Of a stretch of DNA of 37,261 nt, positions 15,534 to 22,952 are shown piece after piece (positions within the stretch are counted from its first letter, which is position 1; the number at the start of each line of letters is the position of its first letter). Made by a program: the position numbers and the translations under genes. The stretch spans positions 1 to 37,261 of the forward strand of contig JAILDU010000031.1 of NCBI GenBank assembly GCA_024689005.1, read 5' to 3'. Source of the stretch: Paludibacteraceae bacterium (GTDB lineage Bacteria; Bacteroidota; Bacteroidia; Bacteroidales; Paludibacteraceae). Under the pieces are notes generated by a model. It was not told where the DNA came from, made no database searches, and was given only the letters and a program-made list of their open reading frames with translations.

Positions 15534-16976
15534 ATGGAACCAAAATCAGTTTTCGAAATTTTTTCTCAGATCAATCAAGTACCTCGTCCGAGTAAACACG
15601 AGGAGCGTATTAGTCGTTGGTTGCAGAGTTGGGCAGCCGACCATAACATTGAATGTATAGCCGATGAAGCGATGAACGTGATAATGCGCGTACCGGCTAC
15701 GGCAGGATATGAAGATCACGAAGGCATCATCTTGCAAGCACACATGGATATGGTGTGTGAGAAGAATGGAGATGTGGAGCATGACTTCATGAACGACCCT
15801 ATTCAGACTTATGTGGACGGCGATTGGTTGAAAGCAAAGGGCACAACGTTAGGCGCAGATAACGGTATAGGCATAGCGATGGCTCTATCCGCCATCAGCG
15901 ACAAAAACCTGAAGCACCCCGCGATAGAATGTCTATTCACGGTGGATGAGGAGACAGGACTAACCGGCGCAGAGAAACTACAAGATGGTGTGTTAAAAGG
16001 ACGTCGCCTCATCAATTTGGACTCCGAAGATGACGGCCAGATATTCATTGGCTGCGCTGGCGGTATTGACACGCTGGCAAAGATGCATTTTGAGCCAATA
16101 GCAAGTAGCCAAATGAATCAGGCAAGTTTGTTCCCTGTACGCCTATCGGTAACAGGTTTGATAGGCGGTCACTCCGGTGATGACATTAACAAAGGCCGTG
16201 CTAATGCTAACCAACTATTGGTATGGTTCATAGCACGTATATGGCCTCAGACAGAGATGCAGCTGGCCAGCATCAACGGCGGCAATCTGCGTAATGCAAT
16301 AGCTCGCGAAGCGGAGGCAATACTCTGCGTTCCGATGGCATATAAAGAGCAAATACGCGTAGAGTGGAACCACTATATAGCTCAGATGGAGGGTGTATTT
16401 GGAGAAGTGGAAAAAGATATGCATCTGGAACTTGAGTCATGCGACATGCCTAAGACATTTGTACCGGCAGACAAGGCTTATCGCCTCATTATGGCTCTGT
16501 GCGAGTGCCCACATGGCATGATAGCGATGAGCAAAGACATGCCGGGTCTGGTAGAAACCAGTACTAACCTGGCATCAATCAAGATGCGTGAAGGCTATAT
16601 AGAGATCAACACTTCGCAGCGTTCGTCCGTAGAAAGCAGCAAACATCACATCAAATGGGCCGTAGAACAAGCACTCAGTCTGGCTTGTGACGAGGTAACA
16701 CATGGCGATGGCTATCCGGGATGGACACCGAACGTACAATCGCCCCTGCTGGAAATAACCAAGCAAGCATATGTTGACTTGTTCAAAGCACAACCCCAAG
16801 TATTGGCTATTCATGCAGGCTTGGAATGCGGTTTGTTCCTGGAAAAATATCCGTATCTGGATATGGTATCTATCGGACCGCAGATGTATGGAGTACACTC
16901 GCCTCAGGAGCGTTTGTCCATTTCCTCCACAGAGCGTTGCTACCGCTGGCTCTGCCGCGTATTGGAGACTCTGTAA
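15534..16976 (+). CDS. pepD: Aminoacyl-histidine dipeptidase (M20C)
   Basis: Cleaves dipeptides, classically Xaa-His, in the cytoplasm with two zinc ions. Metal-ligand motifs are present: LQAHMDMVCEK (first His and Asp), GTTLGADNGIGIAMAL (bridging Asp), FTVDEETGLTGA (catalytic and ligand Glu pair), NLDSED, and the C-terminal IHAGLECGLF. The lid domain between them contains GLIGGHSGDDI, the usual dimer-contact histidine. Length (480) is normal. It is preceded by the small RNA candidate and ends at a terminator that overlaps psuG. Confidence 0.95.
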   Translation: MEPKSVFEIFSQINQVPRPSKHEERISRWLQSWAADHNIECIADEAMNVIMRVPATAGYEDHEGIILQAHMDMVCEKNGDVEHDFMNDPIQTYVDGDWLKAKGTTLGADNGIGIAMALSAISDKNLKHPAIECLFTVDEETGLTGAEKLQDGVLKGRRLINLDSEDDGQIFIGCAGGIDTLAKMHFEPIASSQMNQASLFPVRLSVTGLIGGHSGDDINKGRANANQLLVWFIARIWPQTEMQLASINGGNLRNAIAREAEAILCVPMAYKEQIRVEWNHYIAQMEGVFGEVEKDMHLELESCDMPKTFVPADKAYRLIMALCECPHGMIAMSKDMPGLVETSTNLASIKMREGYIEINTSQRSSVESSKHHIKWAVEQALSLACDEVTHGDGYPGWTPNVQSPLLEITKQAYVDLFKAQPQVLAIHAGLECGLFLEKYPYLDMVSIGPQMYGVHSPQERLSISSTERCYRWLCRVLETL

Positions 16977-16999
16977 GGAAAGATAATAGAGAGCAGAAG

Positions 17000-17034
17000 A
17001 ACCGCTACTTGCACATCGCAGTAGCGGTTTTTGC
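17000..17034 (+). terminator. pepD terminator overlapping the end of psuG
   Basis: AACCGCTAC (17000-17008) pairs with GTAGCGGTT (17021-17029), with an inner TGC/GCA pair, followed by a run of five T from 17028. It ends pepD transcription. The same bases encode the last residues and stop codon of psuG on the other strand. Confidence 0.8.
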
Positions 17035-17916
17035 TGCTAAGCGGGCATTGTTGAGTACTAATTGTATATTGGCTGCCAGACTGTCTCCGCCTGTCAAGTC
17101 CTTGATTTTAGCTAACAGGAACGGAGTGCATTGCTTGCCATGTATGCCTAGTTGCTCTGCTTCACGCAGAGCTTGTTCTATGGCGCAGTCTATCGTTTCT
17201 TTGGGCATAGAGTATTCTTCCGGGATAGGATTAGTAACAAGCATTCCGCCCTTGAGTCCGCATTCTATCTTGGCTTTGAAAACTGCAGCCAATTCTTCAG
17301 GCGAATCAATGCGGTAGTCAACACCGAAGCCACTATGACGCGTATAGAAGGCCGGCAATTCGTCTGTGCCGTAACCGATAACAGGGACGCCTTTTGTTTC
17401 CAAATATTCCAAAGTGAGTCCAAGGTCCAGAATGGATTTGGCACCGGCACAGATGACCATTACGGGTGTTTGTGCCAACTCTTCGAGGTCAGCAGAGATG
17501 TCAAATGTCTGTTGCGCTCCTCGATGGACTCCACCGATGCCACCTGTAGCGAAGACACGAATACCTGCCATAGCAGCGATTATCATCGTGGTGGTAACAG
17601 TTGTGGCTCCATCCTCTTTGCGTGCCAAGAGAACCGGAAGGTCGCGGCGCGAGGCCTTTGTAACGGCTTGTCCTTTACGGCCCAAGTACTCTATTTCTTC
17701 GGGCGAACAACCAGCCTTGAGTTTGCCGCCTATGATAGCTATAGTAGCCGGAACGGCTCCGTTATCTCTGATAGTTTGCTCAACGCGGAGTGCTGTTTCT
17801 ACGTTCTGCGGGTAAGGCATTCCGTGGCTGATGATAGTCGATTCGAGCGCCACCACAGGTTTCCCTTCACGAAGCGCTTTTTGCACTTCCAACGAGATAG
17901 AAAGGTAATTATTCAT
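17005..17916 (-). CDS. psuG: Pseudouridine-5'-phosphate glycosidase
   Basis: Splits pseudouridine 5'-phosphate into uracil and ribose 5-phosphate, the second step in recycling pseudouridine from RNA turnover. Residues matching the known active site of the E. coli enzyme are in place at a constant offset of six: Glu25 (VALESTIISHGMPYPQN), Lys87 (TKASRRDL), Asp143 (FDISADLEEL) and Lys160 (CAGAKSILD). Length (303) is standard. It lies 20 bases after psuK, which makes its substrate. Its last codons are encoded by the pepD terminator hairpin. Confidence 0.96.
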   Translation of the reverse strand: MNNYLSISLEVQKALREGKPVVALESTIISHGMPYPQNVETALRVEQTIRDNGAVPATIAIIGGKLKAGCSPEEIEYLGRKGQAVTKASRRDLPVLLARKEDGATTVTTTMIIAAMAGIRVFATGGIGGVHRGAQQTFDISADLEELAQTPVMVICAGAKSILDLGLTLEYLETKGVPVIGYGTDELPAFYTRHSGFGVDYRIDSPEELAAVFKAKIECGLKGGMLVTNPIPEEYSMPKETIDCAIEQALREAEQLGIHGKQCTPFLLAKIKDLTGGDSLAANIQLVLNNARLAAKTATAMCK

Positions 17917-17936
17917 TCGTTAAAGAGTTAGCTAAA

Positions 17937-18836
17937 TTATAATAGTATATTGGCAATATTCGGATTGACGGCCTTGTTGCTCATAAGAGCAGCACGGGCA
18001 GCCATTAACCCGTATTGCGCGGTCTGCGGGAAAGCGATTCCCTTGGTGTGCGCATAAACAACTCCGGCAAGGAAAGCGTCTCCTGCCCCCGTAGTATTAA
18101 TGATCTCTCCGGGCGGAAGAGCAGGAAAAGTCCATTCATCATTTGCGTTTCTGCAATAGACGCCATCGCTACCTAAAGTGATATAGACATGTTCTACGCC
18201 GATGTTCAGCAGACTTTGTGCCGCTTCTACATAAGAAGTTGTATCCGTAACGGCTAAGGCTTCCTTCAGATTGAGTTTGAGTGTGTGCAGATAAGGAAGT
18301 TTGCTTTTCTTGAGTGCGTTGACTACCCGATGAGCTTTTGTACTACTCACACCGTCAATAAAGAGAGGAGCCGTACTATTCTCGAGCAGATAGCGTATAG
18401 CATCTTCGCCGATATTAGTGTCGGCAACAATATAATCAGATTGATTGATTTCTCCGCTTCGTTTGGAGAGCCATTCGGGTGTAACGGCTCGCATAGCGTC
18501 TGTATCAGCCACAGCGGCAATCATTTCGCCGCTGTGGTTGTTGATACACAGATAGACACCTGAACGTAGTTGCGATTTTTTCTCGGAGAGATGAACGTCT
18601 ATCTCCTGCTGTATGCAGTAGTCGTGCAACAAACCGCCGAACAGGTCGCCTCCGAAGATAGTTAATAATTGGACGCGCGCGTTAAGCAACGCGAGGTTGT
18701 GAGCAATGTTTCGTGCCACTCCACCATATCCGATGTCAATATGACCCGGGTTGGAATCTGCGGCGATGAAAGCGTCATTGAGGGTGGCTGACATGTCAAT
18801 ATTAGCGCCACCGATAATAGTAATAAGCGTATTCAT
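17937..18836 (-). CDS. psuK: PfkB-family kinase, pseudouridine kinase
   Basis: The 299-residue protein is a PfkB carbohydrate kinase: an N-terminal GGANIDMSATL, the substrate glycine pair region GYGGVARNIAHNLA, and the C-terminal signature NTTGAGDAFLAGVVYAHT with the catalytic Asp. Many PfkB kinases are hard to assign by sequence alone, but the partner psuG directly downstream makes pseudouridine the likely substrate. It follows the DUF2147 gene by 27 bases and has no promoter of its own that I can see. Confidence 0.9.
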   Translation of the reverse strand: MNTLITIIGGANIDMSATLNDAFIAADSNPGHIDIGYGGVARNIAHNLALLNARVQLLTIFGGDLFGGLLHDYCIQQEIDVHLSEKKSQLRSGVYLCINNHSGEMIAAVADTDAMRAVTPEWLSKRSGEINQSDYIVADTNIGEDAIRYLLENSTAPLFIDGVSSTKAHRVVNALKKSKLPYLHTLKLNLKEALAVTDTTSYVEAAQSLLNIGVEHVYITLGSDGVYCRNANDEWTFPALPPGEIINTTGAGDAFLAGVVYAHTKGIAFPQTAQYGLMAARAALMSNKAVNPNIANILL

Positions 18837-18863
18837 GGTAGTTAAGATTTATTGGTTTACAAT

Positions 18864-19313
18864 TTATTTTGCTCTAAGCCATGTTTGGTTGCGTCCGAGA
18901 GCACCGAGTTTGTCAAGCGATCCTCGTAAAACCAATTTGCCGTCCTTGAGATAAATCTTACCGTAGTAGAACTTACCGGACTCCGGATCGAGCACCTTGC
19001 CTCCACGCAGTTCACCTTTTTCCTCCTGCATGCCTCGTATAATAATCAATCCCTCGAGTTTAGCATTGTGGTCCTCACCTTTGCACTCTGTACATTTGGC
19101 ATCTTTGGGGCCTATAAGCATCTTGGTTATTTTGCCGTAATACAATCCATCGGAAGCACGATAGATATTAACAATAGAACGCTTTTCTCCGGTCTTGTCA
19201 TCCACAGTTGTCCAGTTGCCGAGCATTTGGTTAGTTTGCGCATGCAACGGCGGGTAAGCCACAAATGAAAGAAGGCATGTAAATACGATAGTTAATAACT
19301 GATTCTTTCTCAT
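18864..19313 (-). CDS. Secreted DUF2147 protein
   Basis: About 150 residues: a Sec signal peptide (MRKNQLLTIVFTCLLSFVAY, cleaved after a HAQ site) and one DUF2147 domain with the typical start MLGNWTTVDDKTGEKRSIV and a later GLIIIRGM and GGKVLDPESGKFYYGKIYL. DUF2147 domains form a lipocalin-like barrel; function is unknown. A longer reading frame from 19346 would begin inside the -7 box, so the ATG at 19313 (or 19322) is the start. Two cysteines in AKCTECKG could form a disulfide. It heads the psuK-psuG unit, which may only reflect shared transcription. Confidence 0.88.
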   Translation of the reverse strand: MRKNQLLTIVFTCLLSFVAYPPLHAQTNQMLGNWTTVDDKTGEKRSIVNIYRASDGLYYGKITKMLIGPKDAKCTECKGEDHNAKLEGLIIIRGMQEEKGELRGGKVLDPESGKFYYGKIYLKDGKLVLRGSLDKLGALGRNQTWLRAK

Positions 19314-19342
19314 AATATGCATATTTAAAATATTTAGACGCC

Positions 19343-19375
19343 GCAAAAGTAGTAAATATTTTTCGAATATGCAAA
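19343..19375 (-). promoter_or_regulatory. Promoter of DUF2147-psuK-psuG
   Basis: On the minus strand TTTG (19375-19372), 20 bases, TACTTTTGC (19351-19343). No other promoter is visible down to psuG, so the three genes are likely one unit. Confidence 0.87.
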
Positions 19376-19391
19376 TACTTTTGCAAAAAAA

Positions 19392-19423
19392 GAATGAAAG
19401 AGTTAAAGAATGAAAGAGTTAAA
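19392..19423. repeat. Two exact 16-base direct repeats at the end of feoB
   Basis: GAATGAAAGAGTTAAA occurs at 19392-19407 and again at 19408-19423. The second copy and part of the first encode the last residues of FeoB (NSFIL plus stop on the minus strand). The sequence on the minus strand resembles the CTCTTTAATTC runs flanking arrays A and E. Confidence 0.85.
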
Positions 19424-21118
19424 GAGATTGCCGAGTTGGAAGATGACAAACGAGAAGAGCCAAGCGAGCAGAAGGGAATGAACCACAGTGAACCAAGCCC
19501 ATTGTCTGCCGGCCTCGCGATGGAGCGTAGCAATAGTAGCGACACAGGGGAAATAGAGGAGAACAAAAATCATGAAACTGAAGGCCGTCAATGGGGTGAA
19601 GCCAGCAGTAGAGATGTCTCCATTGTAGAGGATAGCCATTGTGGATACGATAGCTTCTTTGGCCGGTAGTCCGGTGAAAAGGCAGACTGACATTTTCCAG
19701 TCGAATCCCAGCGGTTTCATAATCGGGGCAACAGCCTTGCCGAGCATGGCGATATAAGAATTCTCTATATCTGCACTATTCTGCGACGGGAAATATTCGA
19801 GCGCCCAAATGATGATAGAAGCCCAGAGAATGACCGTGCAGATTTTTTGGAGATAGTCTGCCACCCGTTCCCAGATATGGGCGGCGGTTAGGCGTATGGA
19901 AGGCATCTTGAAATCCGGCAACTCGTTGACCGAGTCGTCACCATTCTGGCAGAACCAACGTGTATGCTTCATAATGACAGCAAAGATGATGGAGAGGGTA
20001 ATGCCGATTATATACATGGAGATCATGACAAGCGCTTTGTAATTGGCAAAGAACGTGTCCACGAAGAGCATATACACCGGTAGTCGTGCCGAGCAGGACA
20101 TGAAAGGAACCATCAGCATGGTGAGCACACGGTCCTTAGGGTTCTGTATCTCTTTGGCAGCAAGAATAGCCGGCACGTTACAGCCAAATCCCATAAGCAT
20201 AGGAATGAAACTACGTCCGTGCAGACCGACGCGGTGCATGATTTTGTCCATGAGGAAAGCTTCTCGCGCCATGTATCCACTATCTTCCATAATGGAAATG
20301 AAGAAGAACAGGATGATAATATTGGGCAGAAAAGAGAGAACAGCTCCGACTCCTTGTAGCACTCCGTCAATGAGGAGAGCAGACCACCAAGAAGGGTTGA
20401 GCACGCCTCGCAATCCGTCGCAACACCAATTGACTCCGTTCTCTATCCACTCTTGCGGATACGCGCCGAGAGTGAAGGTACACCAGAAGACAAAATAGAG
20501 GATGGCCATCATCAGCGGAAATCCGATCCAAGGATTGGTCATCACCTTGTCTATTCGTTCGAGTCGCGTCTGGTGTTTATCGTCCGGTGCGTGTCGAAGA
20601 GTCTGGGTGAGCACACCGTGTACGTACGCGCGATACGCGTCTTCGTCCGCCTGATCGCGCAGGTGATAAATAGGGTGTGCGGTGGAAGCAGGTTTGTGAA
20701 TGGTCTTTTCTACGAGGTCAAGACACTCGTCCAATCCGTAGTTCTTACGCACGGAGACTCGGCAGACGGGCACGCCGATCAGTTTCTGCAGTTCGGGCAG
20801 ATCAATAGAGTGGTCGGTTTTGAGCAATAAGTCATAGCGCCCGATAGCGAGGACTATTTTCTCCTGTTCATCAATGATATGCGGTGTGAGCATGAGAGAT
20901 TCCTCGAGTCGTGTAGAATCAATGACCTGAAGAACTACGTCGAATAAATGTCCGTGGAGCTCGTCGAGATTGTGCACCTCGACAAAATCAATATTGTGTG
21001 CTTCTTGCGGAGTGTCGAAACGCTGTTCGATGAGTGTTTGGAGTGCGTGTGTGAGCGCACTCTTTCCGCTTTGCGGAAGACCGATGACGGCAATTCTATG
21101 TAAGTTGGTCGTTTTCAA
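19403..21118 (-). CDS. feoB: Ferrous iron transporter FeoB with degenerate G domain
   Basis: The membrane part is a clear FeoB: two gate regions with conserved cysteines (MGFGCNVPAILAAKEIQNPK, MSCSARLPVY), GLPAKEAIVSTMAIL, and CVATIATLHREAG. It imports Fe2+ through the inner membrane. The N-terminal G domain is unusual. The P-loop is present (GLPQSGKSAL, residues 13-22 from the chosen start), but the region of switch I and DxPG is shortened and reads FVEVHNLDELHG, and the NKxD base-recognition site reads IGRYD. Total length of about 571 is well below the usual 650-800, and no FeoA domain is fused. The start is a TTG at 21118; the frame opens earlier at a TTG at 21130, inside the -7 box. Confidence 0.9.
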   Translation of the reverse strand: MKTTNLHRIAVIGLPQSGKSALTHALQTLIEQRFDTPQEAHNIDFVEVHNLDELHGHLFDVVLQVIDSTRLEESLMLTPHIIDEQEKIVLAIGRYDLLLKTDHSIDLPELQKLIGVPVCRVSVRKNYGLDECLDLVEKTIHKPASTAHPIYHLRDQADEDAYRAYVHGVLTQTLRHAPDDKHQTRLERIDKVMTNPWIGFPLMMAILYFVFWCTFTLGAYPQEWIENGVNWCCDGLRGVLNPSWWSALLIDGVLQGVGAVLSFLPNIIILFFFISIMEDSGYMAREAFLMDKIMHRVGLHGRSFIPMLMGFGCNVPAILAAKEIQNPKDRVLTMLMVPFMSCSARLPVYMLFVDTFFANYKALVMISMYIIGITLSIIFAVIMKHTRWFCQNGDDSVNELPDFKMPSIRLTAAHIWERVADYLQKICTVILWASIIIWALEYFPSQNSADIENSYIAMLGKAVAPIMKPLGFDWKMSVCLFTGLPAKEAIVSTMAILYNGDISTAGFTPLTAFSFMIFVLLYFPCVATIATLHREAGRQWAWFTVVHSLLLAWLFSFVIFQLGNLFNSFIL

Positions 21119-21126
21119 AATCGGGT

Positions 21127-21159
21127 GCAAAAGTACTGCTTTTTAGGCACATATGCAAT
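21127..21159 (-). promoter_or_regulatory. Promoter of feoB
   Basis: On the minus strand ATTG (21159-21156), 20 bases, TACTTTTGC (21135-21127). The transcript should start near 21120, only a few bases before the likely TTG start codon at 21118. Confidence 0.82.
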
Positions 21160-21218
21160 ACCCATAAATAGGTATTTTGCGTATTTACGTGAAAAAATGC
21201 CCAAAAAGTGCGTTTTTT

Positions 21219-21251
21219 TTTGGTTGTATAAAATAAATTTATTATCTTTGC
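21219..21251 (+). promoter_or_regulatory. Promoter of the first small lipoprotein gene
   Basis: TTTG (21219-21222), 20 bases, TATCTTTGC (21243-21251). It lies divergent from the feoB promoter, with 59 bases between them. Confidence 0.85.
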
Positions 21252-21321
21252 GGCGTAAATTTGATACAAATGTTATTAAATTAACCTAATTAACAATATT
21301 ATTCACTTAATTTTACGCAAA

Positions 21322-21726
21322 ATGAAAAAGTATTTTGTTTATGCCTTCATGGCAATGACTGTAGCTCTTATGTCAAGCTGCATGGGTAGCGGTAATTCAA
21401 ATCGGTACGCTGATGGCAAAGAACCGAAAATTGACGCCGACAATTGTACTGTTAATGGTCGTCACTATGACAACACAAAAGATAGATGTTGGAAAGTGAC
21501 ATCAAACTTTAAAGCATCTGTAAACGTTGTAGACGTAATCGGTATCAACATTGACGCTAAAGACAAAGTGTATTATACTTGGTCAACTGAATTTGAATTG
21601 GTTAGCGGACTGGAAAGAGATATGTATTTAGCAGCACAAGGAGGCGATGCAACTTCAGCATCCTACAAGTATTCTGCAGTTTCAGCCAAGAATTCCGAGG
21701 CATGCTACGATATGAATGACAAGTAA
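21322..21726 (+). CDS. Small lipoprotein, first of a paralogous pair
   Basis: I do not recognise a named family. The 134-residue product has a lipoprotein signal (FMAMTVALMSSCMGSG) and a small globular domain. It shares with the protein at 21966 the pattern KID...TVNG..YD.....CWKVT....., later Y.W.TEFE/DxV and E..M, and a late cysteine. The two cysteines (in CWKVT and near the C-terminus) could form a disulfide. It has its own promoter and terminator, and so does its paralogue; the arrangement points to tandem duplication followed by divergence. A surface or periplasmic role is likely. Confidence 0.75.
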   Translation: MKKYFVYAFMAMTVALMSSCMGSGNSNRYADGKEPKIDADNCTVNGRHYDNTKDRCWKVTSNFKASVNVVDVIGINIDAKDKVYYTWSTEFELVSGLERDMYLAAQGGDATSASYKYSAVSAKNSEACYDMNDK

Positions 21727-21751
21727 TCTCAAAAGATTAACATAATCAGTA

Positions 21752-21785
21752 AAAGAGCAACTATGCGACTAGTTGCTCTTTTTTG
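21752..21785 (+). terminator. Terminator of the first small lipoprotein gene
   Basis: AAAGAGCAACTA (21752-21763) pairs with TAGTTGCTCTTT (21770-21781), followed by further T. The stem shares AAGAGCAAC with the terminator of the paralogue at 22411. Confidence 0.92.
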
Positions 21786-21889
21786 TGCACAAACAGTTCT
21801 AAAGATTCCGCGTATTTAGTTAAGAGCCGTATAGCTAAATACCCTTGGGGAAGTGCACTTAACAGAAGTTCAAAAAATCTTGCGCTACT

Positions 21890-21922
21890 CTTGCACAATT
21901 GAAAAAAAAGCAGTACTTTTGC
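21890..21922 (+). promoter_or_regulatory. Promoter of the second small lipoprotein gene
   Basis: CTTG (21890-21893), 20 bases, TACTTTTGC (21914-21922). Closely similar to the RHS-tip promoter, with the same TTGCACAATT before an A-rich run. Confidence 0.87.
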
Positions 21923-21965
21923 AGTCGGAATGACAGATAATAAAGAAAACTACAATAGAAAGACA

Positions 21966-22391
21966 ATGAAAAAGATTCTTTATGTAGCCTTAATGGCTGT
22001 ATTAGTGGCATTTACGTCTTGTAACCAACAGAGTAGTGATTACTACAAAGTAAACAAACTAAAGATTGACACAGAGAAACACACCGTCAATGGAAAGAAG
22101 TACGATTTCGAAGTTGAGAAATGCTGGAAAGTAACCACCATCGAATCCATTCCTTCGGGCCAAGGCAGCAACAATAGCCAAATGCAAACCCGCAGTACTA
22201 CCAAATACTCATACATATGGGGAACGGAGTTTGATGTGGTAATAGAATGCGAGCAGGAGATGCTGGCTACCAACGAGATAGCGCTGAAGGCAAAATACAA
22301 ATATGAGGAAGCATCGGATTACGATACGTACGAAAAATGCGATGCAGCGCAACAAAGAGAAGGATCGATGTACAAGCCTCATAAGGATTAA
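21966..22391 (+). CDS. Small lipoprotein, second of a paralogous pair
   Basis: Starting at the ATG at 21966 the product has 141 residues; an earlier in-frame ATG at 21930 would place 12 polar residues before the signal and is unlikely. The lipoprotein signal is MKKILYVALMAVLVAFTSCN. The domain matches the upstream paralogue (KIDTEKHTVNGKKYDFEVEK then CWKVT, YIWGTEFDVVIECEQEM), with a longer loop rich in Ser, Gln and Asn in the middle. Function unknown. Confidence 0.77.
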   Translation: MKKILYVALMAVLVAFTSCNQQSSDYYKVNKLKIDTEKHTVNGKKYDFEVEKCWKVTTIESIPSGQGSNNSQMQTRSTTKYSYIWGTEFDVVIECEQEMLATNEIALKAKYKYEEASDYDTYEKCDAAQQREGSMYKPHKD

Positions 22392-22410
22392 GTACGCGAA
22401 GGAAGCAGAG

Positions 22411-22438
22411 AAAGAGCAACGGGAGTTGCTCTTTTTTT
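22411..22438 (+). terminator. Terminator of the second small lipoprotein gene
   Basis: AAAGAGCAAC (22411-22420) pairs with GTTGCTCTTT (22425-22434) around GGGA, followed by more T. Confidence 0.92.
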
Positions 22439-22544
22439 GTTGGAGAGAGGCAGCGAGTTGGCAGAAAAAAGCACAGACGCATCTGGAAAGTATATATACT
22501 ACGTATATATATGTTACAAGATACAGGAGACGGGTTATAGGGGT

Positions 22545-22665
22545 TTATCTTATGGTTATCCTGTGGTTATCTTATGGTTATCCTATGGTAAGGGCTCGGT
22601 GAGAGTGGCTAATTGACGGCTGATAGGATGTGAGCATGTATGGTAAGAGCGGTGAATGAGTAAAA
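22545..22665. repeat. Tandem array of 11-base units (array D)
   Basis: Four clear units, TTATCTTATGG, TTATCCTGTGG, TTATCTTATGG and TTATCCTATGG (22545-22588), alternate between two forms. They continue into weaker ones (TAAGGGCTCGG, TGAGAGTGGCT, AATTGACGGCT, then AGCATGTATGG and TAAGAGCGGTG further on). The gap 22439-22717 between the lipoprotein terminator and the potA promoter holds nothing else I can name, apart from an AT-rich near-palindrome at about 22490-22512. Confidence 0.75.
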
Positions 22666-22717
22666 TGCTATTTGGAGACAGCAAATTGCAAGAAATGAGC
22701 ATGTTGGTGGATTTTTT

Positions 22718-22750
22718 TTTGCGTATATCATTTTTTTGTAGTACTTTTGC
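22718..22750 (+). promoter_or_regulatory. Promoter of the potABCD unit
   Basis: TTTG (22718-22721), 20 bases, TACTTTTGC (22742-22750). Transcription should start near 22757, giving a leader of about 195 bases before potA. Confidence 0.87.
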
Positions 22751-22756
22751 AGCGAA

Positions 22757-22952
22757 AATGTGTGTGTGTGCCCGTACGCGTAGATATGCGCGAGCATAGG
22801 CGGATATGGGCACGTTGTGCGTGAGCACGAGAGAAGAGCCATGATTCGGACAAGAGTCATAGGCCTCGCACACGGCGAAATGAGTATTAACCAAAACGTT
22901 TTTTTATGATTTATCGGGACTACCGAAATCCAATTTAGCTGTTTTTACGACA
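22757..22952 (+). promoter_or_regulatory. Structured leader of potA, candidate regulatory RNA
   Basis: The leader can fold into a four-way junction. P1 pairs 22762-22767 with 22868-22873. P2 pairs 22768-22776 with 22805-22813 and carries an upper hairpin 22785-22789/22794-22798 closed by a GCGA loop. P3 pairs 22817-22820 with 22825-22828 around GTGA. P4 pairs 22836-22844 with 22857-22867 with two bulges. Two GNRA tetraloops and a junction closed by P1 are features of structured RNAs. I do not recognise any known riboswitch consensus. The fold is drawn by eye, not computed. Confidence 0.45.
22758..22799 (+). CDS. Possible arginine-rich leader peptide
   Basis: An ATG at 22758, at or next to the predicted transcript start, opens a 13-codon frame (MCVCARTRRYARA then TAG). 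Four of 13 codons are arginine. The frame covers the 5' arm of hairpin P2 and its loop, so translation and folding would compete. It may be chance. Confidence 0.25.
   Translation: MCVCARTRRYARA

Noticed and set aside
22757..22952. Known riboswitch (TPP, FMN, SAM, cobalamin) before potA
   Set aside because: None of the conserved core sequences of these classes that I can recall is present.
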